Positions 40,451 to 48,676 of a DNA stretch of 64,000 bases are shown here, in pieces. This DNA comes from DASVWZ01 sp963715675 (GTDB lineage Bacteria; Acidobacteriota; Terriglobia; Terriglobales; Acidobacteriaceae). Location: assembly GCA_963715675.1 (NCBI GenBank), contig OY970265.1:4464001-4528000 (forward strand). The letters are read 5' to 3'. Position numbers and translations under genes: made by a program. Below the pieces are notes generated by a model. That model searched no databases and was not told the origin of the DNA. It was given only the letters and a program-made list of their open reading frames with translations. Numbering within the stretch: the first letter of the stretch is position 1; each line of letters opens with the position of its first letter.

Positions 40451-41635
40451 CTACTTCAACATCACCACCAGAATCCTTCCATCCGACTGATAACCGTCCC
40501 CGGTCGCGTTCTTTGCATCCTGCACCGGGTTCGGAGGCAGATAGTAACTTATGCTCTTCGCCTTGCCGGCGTTCTGCAGGCTCTGCCCGATGTTGGTGCG
40601 TTCGCCGTCCACGCTGGGGTCGATTTTGTGGGTGACATTTCCGTTGCGTTTGTCTTTGGCAAAACCGATATCGTGAGTTCCCGCGCCTGCCCACACCGTC
40701 AGCCCGTTCCAGGTGTACGAAGACTTCCACAGCCGGAAATGATGCCGGCTGGCCACCATCGCGATCGGCTCCGCCATTTCATACCCGTAATCCTGCCGGC
40801 GCCCGAACAGGTACAGCGTGCTCATCGGCATGGCGAGATAATCCTTGTTCTCGTAAGTGTTGACAACTGCGGTCAGCACTGCATTGGTGTCACTGGTGTC
40901 CGCGATATGCCAATTGGCGCCTTGTAACGCGCTCTTTACCTGATCTTCCGATCCCACCAGGACGAAATTGACCATGTCGCCCAGATTCTTGAACTGATCA
41001 TTCACCCGCCGGGGCAGGCTGTCGATGTCCTTGCGCAGAGCCTCGTCCAGCGGTGCGTCCGATATTTTCAGCGTCGCTGCTGTCGCGGTGGATGTCGAGC
41101 TGGGTGCTGCAATACCGAACTGCCCCTGCATGAAAATCTGTGCGGCGCCTCCCAGTTCCTGCTTCAACTTGTCGCCCTGGCTCATACCCTGCCGATGTAC
41201 GCTCACGGAAAATGTTCCGGAACAAGCCGCCGTTCCATTCACGCCCAGATAAAGATGTCCGGCACTGTCGGCGGTTAAGTTATTGCTGCTGCCCACCAGC
41301 ATCGGGGTTCCCTGATCCTGCAGCCTGGCGATGAGCGCGCCGGGCGCAGCGGAAGACACCGGCAAAGTGCCCGAGTGCTGCGCCCCGCTCACGCCCTCCG
41401 GATTGCAATTCTTCTCGGAACTGGCCGTGATGGTAAGTTGATCGCCAGCCTGCAAGTCAACTTTGGTATCGGTCCAGGCCTGGGTCGTGGAGACATCGAA
41501 TTTATAATCATTGGCCGCCGCCGGCCGGTTCGCGGAAACATCCTGTGAAAGCTCCTGGAGCAAACCCTGAGCCGCAGCAAAAACGCTGACCGCAACTAGT
41601 TCGAGAAGGCAAAGAGAAAGTTTCCAGCTTTTCAT
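40451..41635 (-). CDS. Exported protein: lectin-like (PA-IL type) domain plus LssY_C domain
   Basis: 394 residues from the ATG at 41635 (GGAGAGG just upstream; an earlier ATG at 41647 has no ribosome site). Signal peptide 1-~22 (LSLCLLELVAVSVFAAAQ). Residues ~40-150 resemble the PA-IL/LecA-like sandwich (DVSTTQAWTDTKVDLQAGDQLTITASS ... GHLYLGVNG). Residues ~185-390 match LssY_C (STLYLFGRRQDYGYEMAE, RHHFRLWKS, GLTVWAGAGTHDIGF). LssY_C is of unknown function; surface or periplasmic localisation is inferred. Convergent with the kinase gene, 15 bp apart. Confidence 0.75.
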   Translation of the reverse strand: MKSWKLSLCLLELVAVSVFAAAQGLLQELSQDVSANRPAAANDYKFDVSTTQAWTDTKVDLQAGDQLTITASSEKNCNPEGVSGAQHSGTLPVSSAAPGALIARLQDQGTPMLVGSSNNLTADSAGHLYLGVNGTAACSGTFSVSVHRQGMSQGDKLKQELGGAAQIFMQGQFGIAAPSSTSTATAATLKISDAPLDEALRKDIDSLPRRVNDQFKNLGDMVNFVLVGSEDQVKSALQGANWHIADTSDTNAVLTAVVNTYENKDYLAMPMSTLYLFGRRQDYGYEMAEPIAMVASRHHFRLWKSSYTWNGLTVWAGAGTHDIGFAKDKRNGNVTHKIDPSVDGERTNIGQSLQNAGKAKSISYYLPPNPVQDAKNATGDGYQSDGRILVVMLK

Positions 41636-41754
41636 GAACCTCTCCATTGGAGAACCCGGGACAAATCATTCCCGGATTTCCTTTCATATTATGCCCAAAA
41701 AAGGCGCTTCGGGCGATGCGCGCCGCGCCGCCAAGGCCAAAACAGGGGAGCCGT

Positions 41755-42600
41755 TTATTTCTCAGGGAAAACGACGGAAACCGTGGTCTCGACGCGTACT
41801 GGGTGGCCGTCCACCTGATAGGGCTGAAAGCGCCAGAGCCTGGCCGCGTCCGTAGCCGCGGACAAAAGTTCGTCCGAACCGCTGATGGGATGCAGATCCT
41901 GCACCGAGCCGTCGGTTCCGATTACCGCATCCAAAACCACCAGCCGGGCGCCCTCGTCTGTCTTTGCCCCATTCGGATAGACGGGATCTACCCGGTACAA
42001 CAGAAATCGCTCCATATCTTCCCCGGGGACGATCATAGGCGCAGCCGACGAGCGCGCCTCGGCCGCGGATGCACCGGCCTCCAACTGGCTCCAGTTCCGG
42101 TGCCAGCGCCACCATCCCAGGCCCGCCGCCACGAAGCTGACTGCCAACAGCACCCATAGCGTGGGCACCGTCTTCTTTCGCACGAGGGCGGGCGCTGTCG
42201 CTCGCGATGTTCCTGCAGCCGGAAACGCTTCTCCTGGCTGGCTGGCGATCCACGTCTCGATTGCGTTCTGCTGGTCGCGCGTCAACCCGACGAACTGCAA
42301 ACCGCACCGCAATAGCCCGTGATGACACACGACAGCTCTGATCTTCAAGACATCGTCCCTGCCAAGGTCGCTCATACCCGGAAGCCGGAATTCCAGTGCC
42401 ACCGAATTGCCGGGGCGCAATTCGGCTGCGACCGCGGCCGCGACCCCACTTGCACTCAGGTTGAGCAAACGTCCGGGGATGCGGTGGGAAGCCGTCCGGT
42501 CTGAGGTGACGAGGTCAACCGCAAATGCGCACGCGTAACGGGGAGCCCGGTTGCGTGGGAGCGCTTCGGGAACCGGCGCACGACCTGTTGCCGTACTCAT
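41755..42600 (-). CDS. PilZ domain protein with TonB C-terminal domain
   Basis: 281 residues from the ATG at 42600. Residues ~15-115 are PilZ: R-N-R-A-P-R-Y (c-di-GMP RxxxR-like) and LLNLSASGVAAAV (D/NxSxxG). One membrane helix at ~148-166 (TLWVLLAVSFVAAGLGWW). The C-terminal ~80 residues are a TonB C-terminal fold (VDPVYPNGAKTDEGARLVVLDAVIGTDGSV ... LWRFQPYQVDGHPVRV in pieces). This puts a cytosolic c-di-GMP sensor and a periplasmic TonB-like domain on one chain, if the helix spans the membrane as predicted. Confidence 0.85.
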   Translation of the reverse strand: MSTATGRAPVPEALPRNRAPRYACAFAVDLVTSDRTASHRIPGRLLNLSASGVAAAVAAELRPGNSVALEFRLPGMSDLGRDDVLKIRAVVCHHGLLRCGLQFVGLTRDQQNAIETWIASQPGEAFPAAGTSRATAPALVRKKTVPTLWVLLAVSFVAAGLGWWRWHRNWSQLEAGASAAEARSSAAPMIVPGEDMERFLLYRVDPVYPNGAKTDEGARLVVLDAVIGTDGSVQDLHPISGSDELLSAATDAARLWRFQPYQVDGHPVRVETTVSVVFPEK

Positions 42601-42759
42601 GGTGCAGACTCCATATGGGCTCGCACAACAAGAGCACTTAAGACGATGACGTGGGCGGTGAACGGAGTATAGCACCGCATGGGCAGGGCGGTTTTCCTCA
42701 GGATGAAGCGACCGGGGGCCTGGTGCAACCTCAACGCCGAAACCGGATATGATCTTGTT

Positions 42760-43545
42760 ATGTCGGTCTCTCTTTCCCTGCACAATAAGGTAGCTTTGGT
42801 CACGGGTGGGTCGCGCGGAATCGGCGCCGCGACGGTTCGCATGTTTGTCCAGGCCGGGGCGCGGGTTCTGTTCAACTACGAAAAGGCCGAGGTAAAAGCT
42901 GAACAACTGGTGAGCGAACTGGGCGCGGAGCATTGTGCCGCCGTGGCCTGCAATCTTTCCGGAACCGAAAGCGCGGGCGGTCTGGTGGCCGAGACGGTAC
43001 GGCGATTCGGACGGCTCGACATTCTGGTGGCCAACCACGGCATATGGGAAGCGCAGGATGCGCCCATCAACCAGATGTCCGATGAACAATGGCACAAGAC
43101 TGTGGCCATCAATCTGGACAGCGTTTTCTCGCTGGTGCGGTCCGCCGCCGGGCAGATGAAGAAGCAGCCGAGATCAGCGGACGAACCCGCCGGGCAGATC
43201 GTTCTGATCAGCTCGACCGCCGGTCAGCGCGGCGAAGCTTTTCACTGCGATTATGCAGCGACCAAGGGCGCGGTGATCAGCATGGTGAAGGGATTATCGA
43301 CCGAACTGGCGCGCGACCGGATCTACGTGAATTGCGTGGCGCCGGGCTGGGTCGAGACCGACATGGCCGCCCCCGCGCTGAATGATCCCACGAGCCGGGC
43401 GAAGGTGTTCGCGACAATTCCGCTGGGCCGGGTGGGCAAGCCGGAAGAAATTGCCGCGCCGATCCTGTTCTTATGCACGCCGCACGCCGGCTTCATCACC
43501 GGGGAGATCTTCAATGTGAACGGCGGTGCGGTGCTGGTCGGGTAA
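42760..43545 (+). CDS. Short-chain dehydrogenase/reductase (FabG-like)
   Basis: 261 residues from ATG 42760; the earlier in-frame ATG 42679 would add 27 atypical residues. NAD(P) motif TGGSRGIG (15-22), NHG, catalytic Ser in VLISSTAGQ and Tyr-x-x-x-Lys in CDYAATKGA. The end (GKPEEIAAPILFLCTPHAGFITGEIFNVNGGAVL in pieces) is typical of FabG/acetoacetyl-CoA reductase relatives; substrate not defined. A TATGAT lies six bases before the ATG with no ribosome site, so it may be leaderless. Confidence 0.92.
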   Translation: MSVSLSLHNKVALVTGGSRGIGAATVRMFVQAGARVLFNYEKAEVKAEQLVSELGAEHCAAVACNLSGTESAGGLVAETVRRFGRLDILVANHGIWEAQDAPINQMSDEQWHKTVAINLDSVFSLVRSAAGQMKKQPRSADEPAGQIVLISSTAGQRGEAFHCDYAATKGAVISMVKGLSTELARDRIYVNCVAPGWVETDMAAPALNDPTSRAKVFATIPLGRVGKPEEIAAPILFLCTPHAGFITGEIFNVNGGAVLVG

Positions 43546-43598
43546 CCAATGCACCTGCAACCTGAATCAATATTAGAAGGTGTCTACGGATCGAAGAT

Positions 43599-44438
43599 AT
43601 GAAGTCTCTCTTATCCGCGATTCTCTTGACGGCGGTCGCATTCGGCCAAGCTGGCTCGGTCCCGGAGCCATCACCGTCTTCCGCGTCAGCGTCGTCGTCG
43701 CAATCGATCCCTGTGGACCAGGAAAGCGCCCGCAAAGCCAAGATGCTGCTCGACCAGGCGATTCAGGCGCTGGGCGGCCTGGCGTATCTTCACATTCAGG
43801 ACATTAGCCAGCAAGGCCGCACCTACGCCTTTCATCTCGGCGAACCGGACGGCGTGGGAGTACTGTTCTGGCGTTTCTTCAGGTATCCGGACAAGGACCG
43901 CATTGAGATCACCAAAAAGCGCGACTGGATTGTGATCTACAACGGCGATCAGGGATACGAGATCACCTACAAAGGCACCAGCGCCGTTGATGCCAAGGGG
44001 CTGACCGATTACCTGCGGCGCCGTGACTTTGCGCTTGACCGGGTGCTGCGCGAATGGCTCAACCAGCCGGGAATTGCGCTTTTCTATGAAGGCTCCACGG
44101 TGGCCGCGCAAAAAGATACCCAGCGGGTTACCATCATGACCGCGGAAAACCTGGCTGTGACCTTGTACATCGATTCGAAAACTTTTCTTCCGGTTAAGAA
44201 GACTTATTCCTGGCGCGATCCGACCGACAAGCAGCGCAATACTGAAGATGAGGTTTACGACAACTACCGGCAGGTCCAGGGCATCATGACTCCGTTTGAC
44301 ATCACCCGCTTCTACAATGGCGACATGTCGAACCAGCGCTTTCTGACTTCCGTGGAGTACAACAAGGGCCTGAGCGATTCCCTGTTCACTGCGTCAGTCA
44401 GCTACGACCCCAACCGGCCTCCCGCTAAGAAAAAGTAA
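43599..44438 (+). CDS. Secreted protein, LolA/outer-membrane-sorting-like fold
   Basis: 279 residues. Signal peptide 1-~17 (KSLLSAILLTAVAFGQAG), then a Ser/Pro linker. The body (YLHIQDISQQGRTYAFH, RFFRYPDKDRIEITKKRDWIVIYNGDQGYEITYKG, PVKKTYSWRDPTDKQRNTEDEVYDNYRQVQGIMTPFDITRFYNG in pieces) has the alternating strands of the LolA/LppX-like unclosed-barrel fold often annotated as outer-membrane lipoprotein-sorting-like. No Cys lipobox. Follows the SDR by 53 bp, possibly one operon. Confidence 0.65.
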   Translation: MKSLLSAILLTAVAFGQAGSVPEPSPSSASASSSQSIPVDQESARKAKMLLDQAIQALGGLAYLHIQDISQQGRTYAFHLGEPDGVGVLFWRFFRYPDKDRIEITKKRDWIVIYNGDQGYEITYKGTSAVDAKGLTDYLRRRDFALDRVLREWLNQPGIALFYEGSTVAAQKDTQRVTIMTAENLAVTLYIDSKTFLPVKKTYSWRDPTDKQRNTEDEVYDNYRQVQGIMTPFDITRFYNGDMSNQRFLTSVEYNKGLSDSLFTASVSYDPNRPPAKKK

Positions 44439-44638
44439 CCGGCGGTGGCCGAGCGATTCGTACGGTAAAGTTACGATGCCTGCATCAGAATCCGGTGAAT
44501 CGGGGAACTGGTCAAGGGCCCGGGAGGCTGAAAGTGGAGCAGCTTTCGCCACTATGCACTTCGCGAAAAAGGAGAGGTGGGAATTGAGTCAGAATGGACG
44601 ACAAGGGATCGGGAAGCAAGAACTTGCGGCGGCCACCC

Positions 44639-45565
44639 TCATTTTCCCGTGGGCGACTCAATCGTCCGCTCAATCGCGGCTCGGAGTTCGTCGTACTGCA
44701 TCAATCCCGGATGGTAAAGCGCCACGCGCCCTTTGCGGTCGATCAGGACCAGGGTCGGAGTCGTGCTGGCCCCGTAATTGTTGAAGTTGGATTTGCTTAC
44801 GGGAACCGGAACACCTTGCAGGCCCGGATAGTATTGCTTCCAGACCTTTCCAATGTAGGTAAGCTCATCGCTGGGCTTGGCCGCCTCGCCGTAGGCAGCG
44901 TATCCGTAGAGCTGGGTGGGTGCGATGACCGACAATTTTGTGCCGAACTCCGAGCTCAGGCGGCTGATGATTGGACCCTCGTACTTGCAGTCTCCGCACC
45001 AGTGGGCCCAGAAGAACAGCAGTACCGGAGATCCCTTAAGCTGGGCCAAGGCAGCCGGACGGATCCCCAGGTATTGCGTCGTGCTCAGAGCGGGAGCTGG
45101 CTGCCCGGCCAGGGACAGCTCGTTCAGATTCTTCTGCAGCCGCGCCCGAATCGAGGTGTTTTCATAGGTGACAATGGCTTGGCGCAGCAACGCTTCGGCC
45201 TTGGCATGCTGTCCGCGCTCGGCCAGAACCTGGGATTCCACTTCCAGGGCCGCTCCCATGGCGACCGGCAGATGGGGGTCGGAATCGAGGGCACGATGCT
45301 GGAGTTGTTGCCGGACCAGCGATTCTGTCTGTCCGGCGTACTTGTCGGCCTGATCCAGTTGCTTGGCCGCCAGAGCGCCCCGGGCCATCCAGGAAAGCGC
45401 TTCGAGGTAAGCTGGATCGGCCCCATGCTGACCTCGGTAGCTGTTGAGGACGGATTCCGCAGTCGAAAAATTGCCCGCAGCCAGGGCGGATCGGACATCG
45501 TCAACCACGTCGGCCGGTGACAGGCCGACGAATAACAAGCAGGCGGAAAACACCATTGTTTTCAT
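44639..45565 (-). CDS. TlpA/ResA-like thioredoxin with TPR-like N-terminus
   Basis: 308 residues with a signal peptide (~1-18). Residues ~20-150 are helical hairpins resembling TPR/Sel1 (ALAAGNFSTAESVLNSYRG, RGQHAKAEALLRQAIVTYEN). Residues ~155-305 are a thioredoxin fold with redox pair Cys190/Cys193 in FFWAHWCGDCKYE and cis-Pro in STTPTLVLIDRKG. Extracytoplasmic thiol-disulfide exchange is inferred. Confidence 0.85.
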   Translation of the reverse strand: MKTMVFSACLLFVGLSPADVVDDVRSALAAGNFSTAESVLNSYRGQHGADPAYLEALSWMARGALAAKQLDQADKYAGQTESLVRQQLQHRALDSDPHLPVAMGAALEVESQVLAERGQHAKAEALLRQAIVTYENTSIRARLQKNLNELSLAGQPAPALSTTQYLGIRPAALAQLKGSPVLLFFWAHWCGDCKYEGPIISRLSSEFGTKLSVIAPTQLYGYAAYGEAAKPSDELTYIGKVWKQYYPGLQGVPVPVSKSNFNNYGASTTPTLVLIDRKGRVALYHPGLMQYDELRAAIERTIESPTGK

Positions 45566-45805
45566 TAAGTTACAAACGTCCTTCAGGTTGCATGGACCCC
45601 TAAGCTGTTGAGCAACGGTTACTTACGGCGGCAGGGGCAAAATAATCGTAGCATTTTCTGCATGGCCTGTTCTACAATAGACGTGCGTTTGATCTTTACG
45701 GTTTTTGCACTACGCAGTAACTCCGCTTAACCCAGCGTGACCTGCCGGCAGAACTCCTGCGAGAACTTCAGCGCATATCTAAAACAAAGGAACAAAAGCA
45801 ACACC
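45566..45805. promoter_or_regulatory. Divergent regulatory region and long cold-shock-gene leader
   Basis: The gap between the thioredoxin and the cold-shock gene. TACAAT (45673-45678) is the best -10 toward the cold-shock gene and would give a ~120-nt untranslated leader, as is common for csp genes. No good -35. AAAGGA lies close to the csp start. Confidence 0.45.
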
Positions 45806-46006
45806 ATGGAAACAGGAACAGTAAAGTGGTTTAACGACGCCAAGGGCTATGGTTTCATCAGCCGCCAGAACGGCGAGGACGTGTTTGTGCACTTCTCGGC
45901 CATTCAGGCCGGAGGGTTCCGCAGCCTGCAGGAAGGTCAGCAAGTTCAGTTTGATGTGGTCAAAGGCCCGAAAGGGTGGCAGGCCGAGAACGTAAAGGCA
46001 GTCTAA
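45806..46006 (+). CDS. Cold-shock protein, CspA family
   Basis: 66 residues from ATG 45806 (METGTVKWFNDAKGYGFI). RNP1 (KGYGFI) and RNP2 (VFVHF) are intact and it ends with the usual GPKGWQAENVKAV. Binds single-stranded RNA/DNA. The long leader upstream and terminator downstream make it a single-gene unit. Whether it is cold-induced cannot be said. Confidence 0.95.
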   Translation: METGTVKWFNDAKGYGFISRQNGEDVFVHFSAIQAGGFRSLQEGQQVQFDVVKGPKGWQAENVKAV

Positions 46007-46033
46007 ACCACTCCATTCAGCACACTTCACCCG

Positions 46034-46060
46034 GAAGGCGGCTCGCAAGGGCCGCTTTTT
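46034..46060 (+). terminator. Rho-independent terminator of the cold-shock gene
   Basis: Stem GCGGC (46039-46043) with GCCGC (46051-46055), extended by AA/TT-type pairs, then TTTTT to 46060. Confidence 0.8.
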
Positions 46061-46108
46061 GTGCGCTACGCTCCGAAAACGCCGAATCGGCGGGCCGAAA
46101 TACGACCA

Positions 46109-46137
46109 TTGACAAGGTTTCCCACCTGTAATAAGTT
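46109..46137 (+). promoter_or_regulatory. Candidate sigma70 promoter before the propeller gene
   Basis: TTGACA (46109-46114, consensus -35) and TAAGTT (46132-46137) at 17 bp. It would leave a ~175-nt leader. The rest of the 46061-46320 gap shows no gene or repeat I can name; TGAGGTTTT precedes the ATG. Confidence 0.45.
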
Positions 46138-46320
46138 TATGTAGCCGGACTGTGAGCGTTTGCAGTGCCGGTGCACGACGCAATCCCTCCCCTCCCGCTT
46201 CGGTGCCTGGTTCCTTAAGAGGCGCTCGAAGGCGTTTTTCAGAAACGTCCGGCAAACCGCTCATGATCCCCCCTGTGCGTAATTCCAGCTCAGGCTAGGG
46301 ACGATTGAAGGTGAGGTTTT

Positions 46321-47448
46321 ATGGGGAGCCCGATTTCCAAGCTGCGCCTGTTCCTTCTGGTAGTTGCCGCGTCGACGTTCTGCTTCGCCGCGCCAAGCCA
46401 GCAGTATATTTACACCAACAACAACATTGCCAGCGCCAACAGCACCACGGCGATTAAGGTAAGCAAGACTGGGTCGCTGAAGGTCATTGCCACCTACGCG
46501 ACCGGCGGCAAGGGTACTGGCGTCAGAGCCTATTGGGCGTTGCACCCGGCGACCTCTGCCCAAACCAAGTCGAACCAGTGCCTGTTCGTTGCCAACGGCG
46601 GAGACAGCACCATCGGTGCCTTTCGCATCAGCATGACCGATGGCACGCTCGCCGCGGTCCACGGATCGCCGTTTTCTTACGGCGTTTCCGGCAGTCAGCC
46701 CTTCGGAGTGGGGCTGGCGGAGGGGTTAAATGAACTTCTTTTCGTCTCCAATTCCAAGTTCAACAGCATTTCCGTGCTGCGAATCAATTCCGATTGCACA
46801 CTCAAGACTGCCAGCACTACCAAGCTTAGCTACACGCCGGTGGCAATGCGGGTCACAAACGATAACCAGTACCTGATCGCCAGCCTCACCGGGCCGGTTG
46901 ATTCGTTTTCGATCGATTACAACCATGGGGCGATCACGGAAAAAGGCCCCTTCAATGCGAAGGGCCAAGTCATGGGTGTGGACGTCAGTTGTGACGATTC
47001 CCAAGCCTACTTCGGGGATGCTGCCACTCACACCGAGGTCGAGGTTTTCAACATTGGCACCGATGGGTCGCTCAGCGAACATCAAGATTTCAAAGACACA
47101 GACGGCTCGAACTCCAACAACATACTGCTTAGCGCCAACGGGAAAGAACTCTACGTAACCAACAACCAATCGAACCAGGTCTCGGTTCTTTCCGTACAGT
47201 CGGATGGTACGCTGGCCTTCGACAGAATCGTCGGTTTGAAAAATCCCGGACCATATTCCAGCGCCCTGTCAACCAACCCGGCCGGAACCCAGCTTTATGT
47301 GTCGGAGACCAACAACCCGTGGGCGATTGGCGTTCTCACCGCAAAAGGCACTCGTTTGAAGGAAATTCCAGGGTCGCCCTTTGGGGTGGTGAACAACAGC
47401 AATGCTCCAGCGGGTATCGTCCCTGTGCCGAAGCGAACCTGCAAGTAG
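46321..47448 (+). CDS. Secreted seven-bladed beta-propeller (lactonase-like) protein
   Basis: 375 residues. Signal peptide 1-~23 (LRLFLLVVAASTFCFAAP). Repeated blades of the lactonase/YncE type: CLFVANGGDSTIGAFRISMTDGTL, ELLFVSNSKFNSISVLRIN, KELYVTNNQSNQVSVLSVQSDGTL, TQLYVSETNNPWAIGVLT (as listed pieces). Similar in architecture to the C-terminal half of the large lipoprotein at 6575-8746. Enzyme activity is not evident. Confidence 0.8.
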   Translation: MGSPISKLRLFLLVVAASTFCFAAPSQQYIYTNNNIASANSTTAIKVSKTGSLKVIATYATGGKGTGVRAYWALHPATSAQTKSNQCLFVANGGDSTIGAFRISMTDGTLAAVHGSPFSYGVSGSQPFGVGLAEGLNELLFVSNSKFNSISVLRINSDCTLKTASTTKLSYTPVAMRVTNDNQYLIASLTGPVDSFSIDYNHGAITEKGPFNAKGQVMGVDVSCDDSQAYFGDAATHTEVEVFNIGTDGSLSEHQDFKDTDGSNSNNILLSANGKELYVTNNQSNQVSVLSVQSDGTLAFDRIVGLKNPGPYSSALSTNPAGTQLYVSETNNPWAIGVLTAKGTRLKEIPGSPFGVVNNSNAPAGIVPVPKRTCK

Positions 47449-47763
47449 CCGGCGGTTGCTGCACTTGAGTCCGGCGGGTTCGAAGAACCCTGAATCCGCC
47501 GCTGTCTTGCCGCCTTCCTTCCTGATTCCCGTGGATTGCTGCGTGCGAAATGTGGGACTTGGCGCTGGAGAGAGAGAACCGGACGCCAAGTCCCTTTGAG
47601 GTAGCAGACCGATCCAGCCCATTATGCGCACAGCCAGGCCGGTGCTAAGGTAAAAAGACGGTAAAGGAATGTAAAAGCTCGTCAACAGAAAAAGGGACGA
47701 GAAATTCGCGGATTGGGTTGGTGGACGCTCCTTCGGTCGTCGCCTGGCCCAGGCTTCGCTTAC
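47449..47763. other. Convergent intergenic region with hairpin
   Basis: 315 bp between convergent genes. GGGTTC-GAA-GAACCC (47476-47490) is a perfect hairpin; GGCGG/CCGCC around it extends the fold. No T run follows. I see no gene. Confidence 0.45.
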
Positions 47764-48663
47764 TCAGAGTTTCCCTGCGGCTGCGGCGGCGTCTTTCAGC
47801 AGGTCGGACGCTTGCCAGTCGCTGCCGTGGTACCAGCGGAAAATCCTGCCATCGGGTCCGATCACCGCCGTGCTGAGAGAGTGAGTAATAACGTCAGCCC
47901 CCTTCTCGGGCATCACCGTGAGTGCAAAGAATTGCGCGATCTGGGGAACGTCGTTTGCGGGTGCAACCGCGAATTCCCAGTGATCAAAGACTGATGCCTG
48001 CTTGCCTGCCCATTTGTGGCCGTAGTCGCGCAAGACTGTTGGAGTGTCGTAGTTGGGATCGAAGCTGATGCTAAGCAGATGGGTTTTCGAATATAACGCC
48101 GGGGTGGCGGCCAATTGGTGATTAAGTTCAGCAAACTGTCCGGACATGCGGGGGCAAAAATCGGGGAACGGGCAGCGGGTGTAGATGAACGTCAGGATCA
48201 AGGTCTTTCCGCGATATTGGGCGAGCGAAATGGGTTTGCTGTCTTGATTCACCAGCTTGAAGTCTGGAACTTCTTCGCCCGGGCTGGGCATCTGGAACTC
48301 GGTCTTCACCGAAGATGACGCCGCAGCCTTCTGGGCGACTTGGATATTCTCCAGCCAGTAGTCGCTAGTCTGTACCACGAGGTCAGCGGATATGGAATCG
48401 CCCGGGGTCAGCCTATCAAGATCGCCGGCGTTTTTCACCTTGTATGGCATGGCCATGGCCCCCATGAAGCCCTTGACCTCGGAGGCATTCACGACCACGG
48501 ACTGAGTGTTCTTGTCGATGCTGATGACTTTCCCGGTCAGGGTGTAGTGGGTGGCGGTGCTGGCCGGTTTGGATGGGCCACACCCGGCGAGTAGACCGAG
48601 TGCAACCAGTGCGATGAGAATTCCACGAAGACGGGATACGGGGAAGATGAGCTGAGTGATCAA
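47764..48663 (-). CDS. CusF-like plus Sco1/SenC-type lipoprotein
   Basis: 299 residues. Lipobox LAGC (Cys28). Residues ~38-105 are a CusF-like copper-binding OB-fold (YTLTGKVISIDKNTQSVVV ... GFMGAMAMPYKV with Met67, Met70 and Met72). Residues ~125-299 are Sco1/SenC: redox/copper Cys164 and Cys170 in TRCPFPDFCPRM (C-x5-C rather than the usual C-x3-C) and His in ITHSLSTAVIGPDG. Sco proteins load CuA of cytochrome oxidase or handle copper stress. Last gene of the minus-strand set. Confidence 0.88.
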   Translation of the reverse strand: MITQLIFPVSRLRGILIALVALGLLAGCGPSKPASTATHYTLTGKVISIDKNTQSVVVNASEVKGFMGAMAMPYKVKNAGDLDRLTPGDSISADLVVQTSDYWLENIQVAQKAAASSSVKTEFQMPSPGEEVPDFKLVNQDSKPISLAQYRGKTLILTFIYTRCPFPDFCPRMSGQFAELNHQLAATPALYSKTHLLSISFDPNYDTPTVLRDYGHKWAGKQASVFDHWEFAVAPANDVPQIAQFFALTVMPEKGADVITHSLSTAVIGPDGRIFRWYHGSDWQASDLLKDAAAAAGKL

Positions 48664-48676
48664 TGGCGCTGCTCCT

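Noticed and set aside
44476..44784. Small plus-strand frame (102 codons) after the secreted protein gene
   Set aside because: No family pattern, Ser/Gly/Arg-rich, and it runs into the antisense of the TlpA-like gene.
47476..47490. GGGTTC-GAA-GAACCC hairpin as terminator
   Set aside because: Strong stem but only a 3-nt loop and no T run; kept only as a hairpin.
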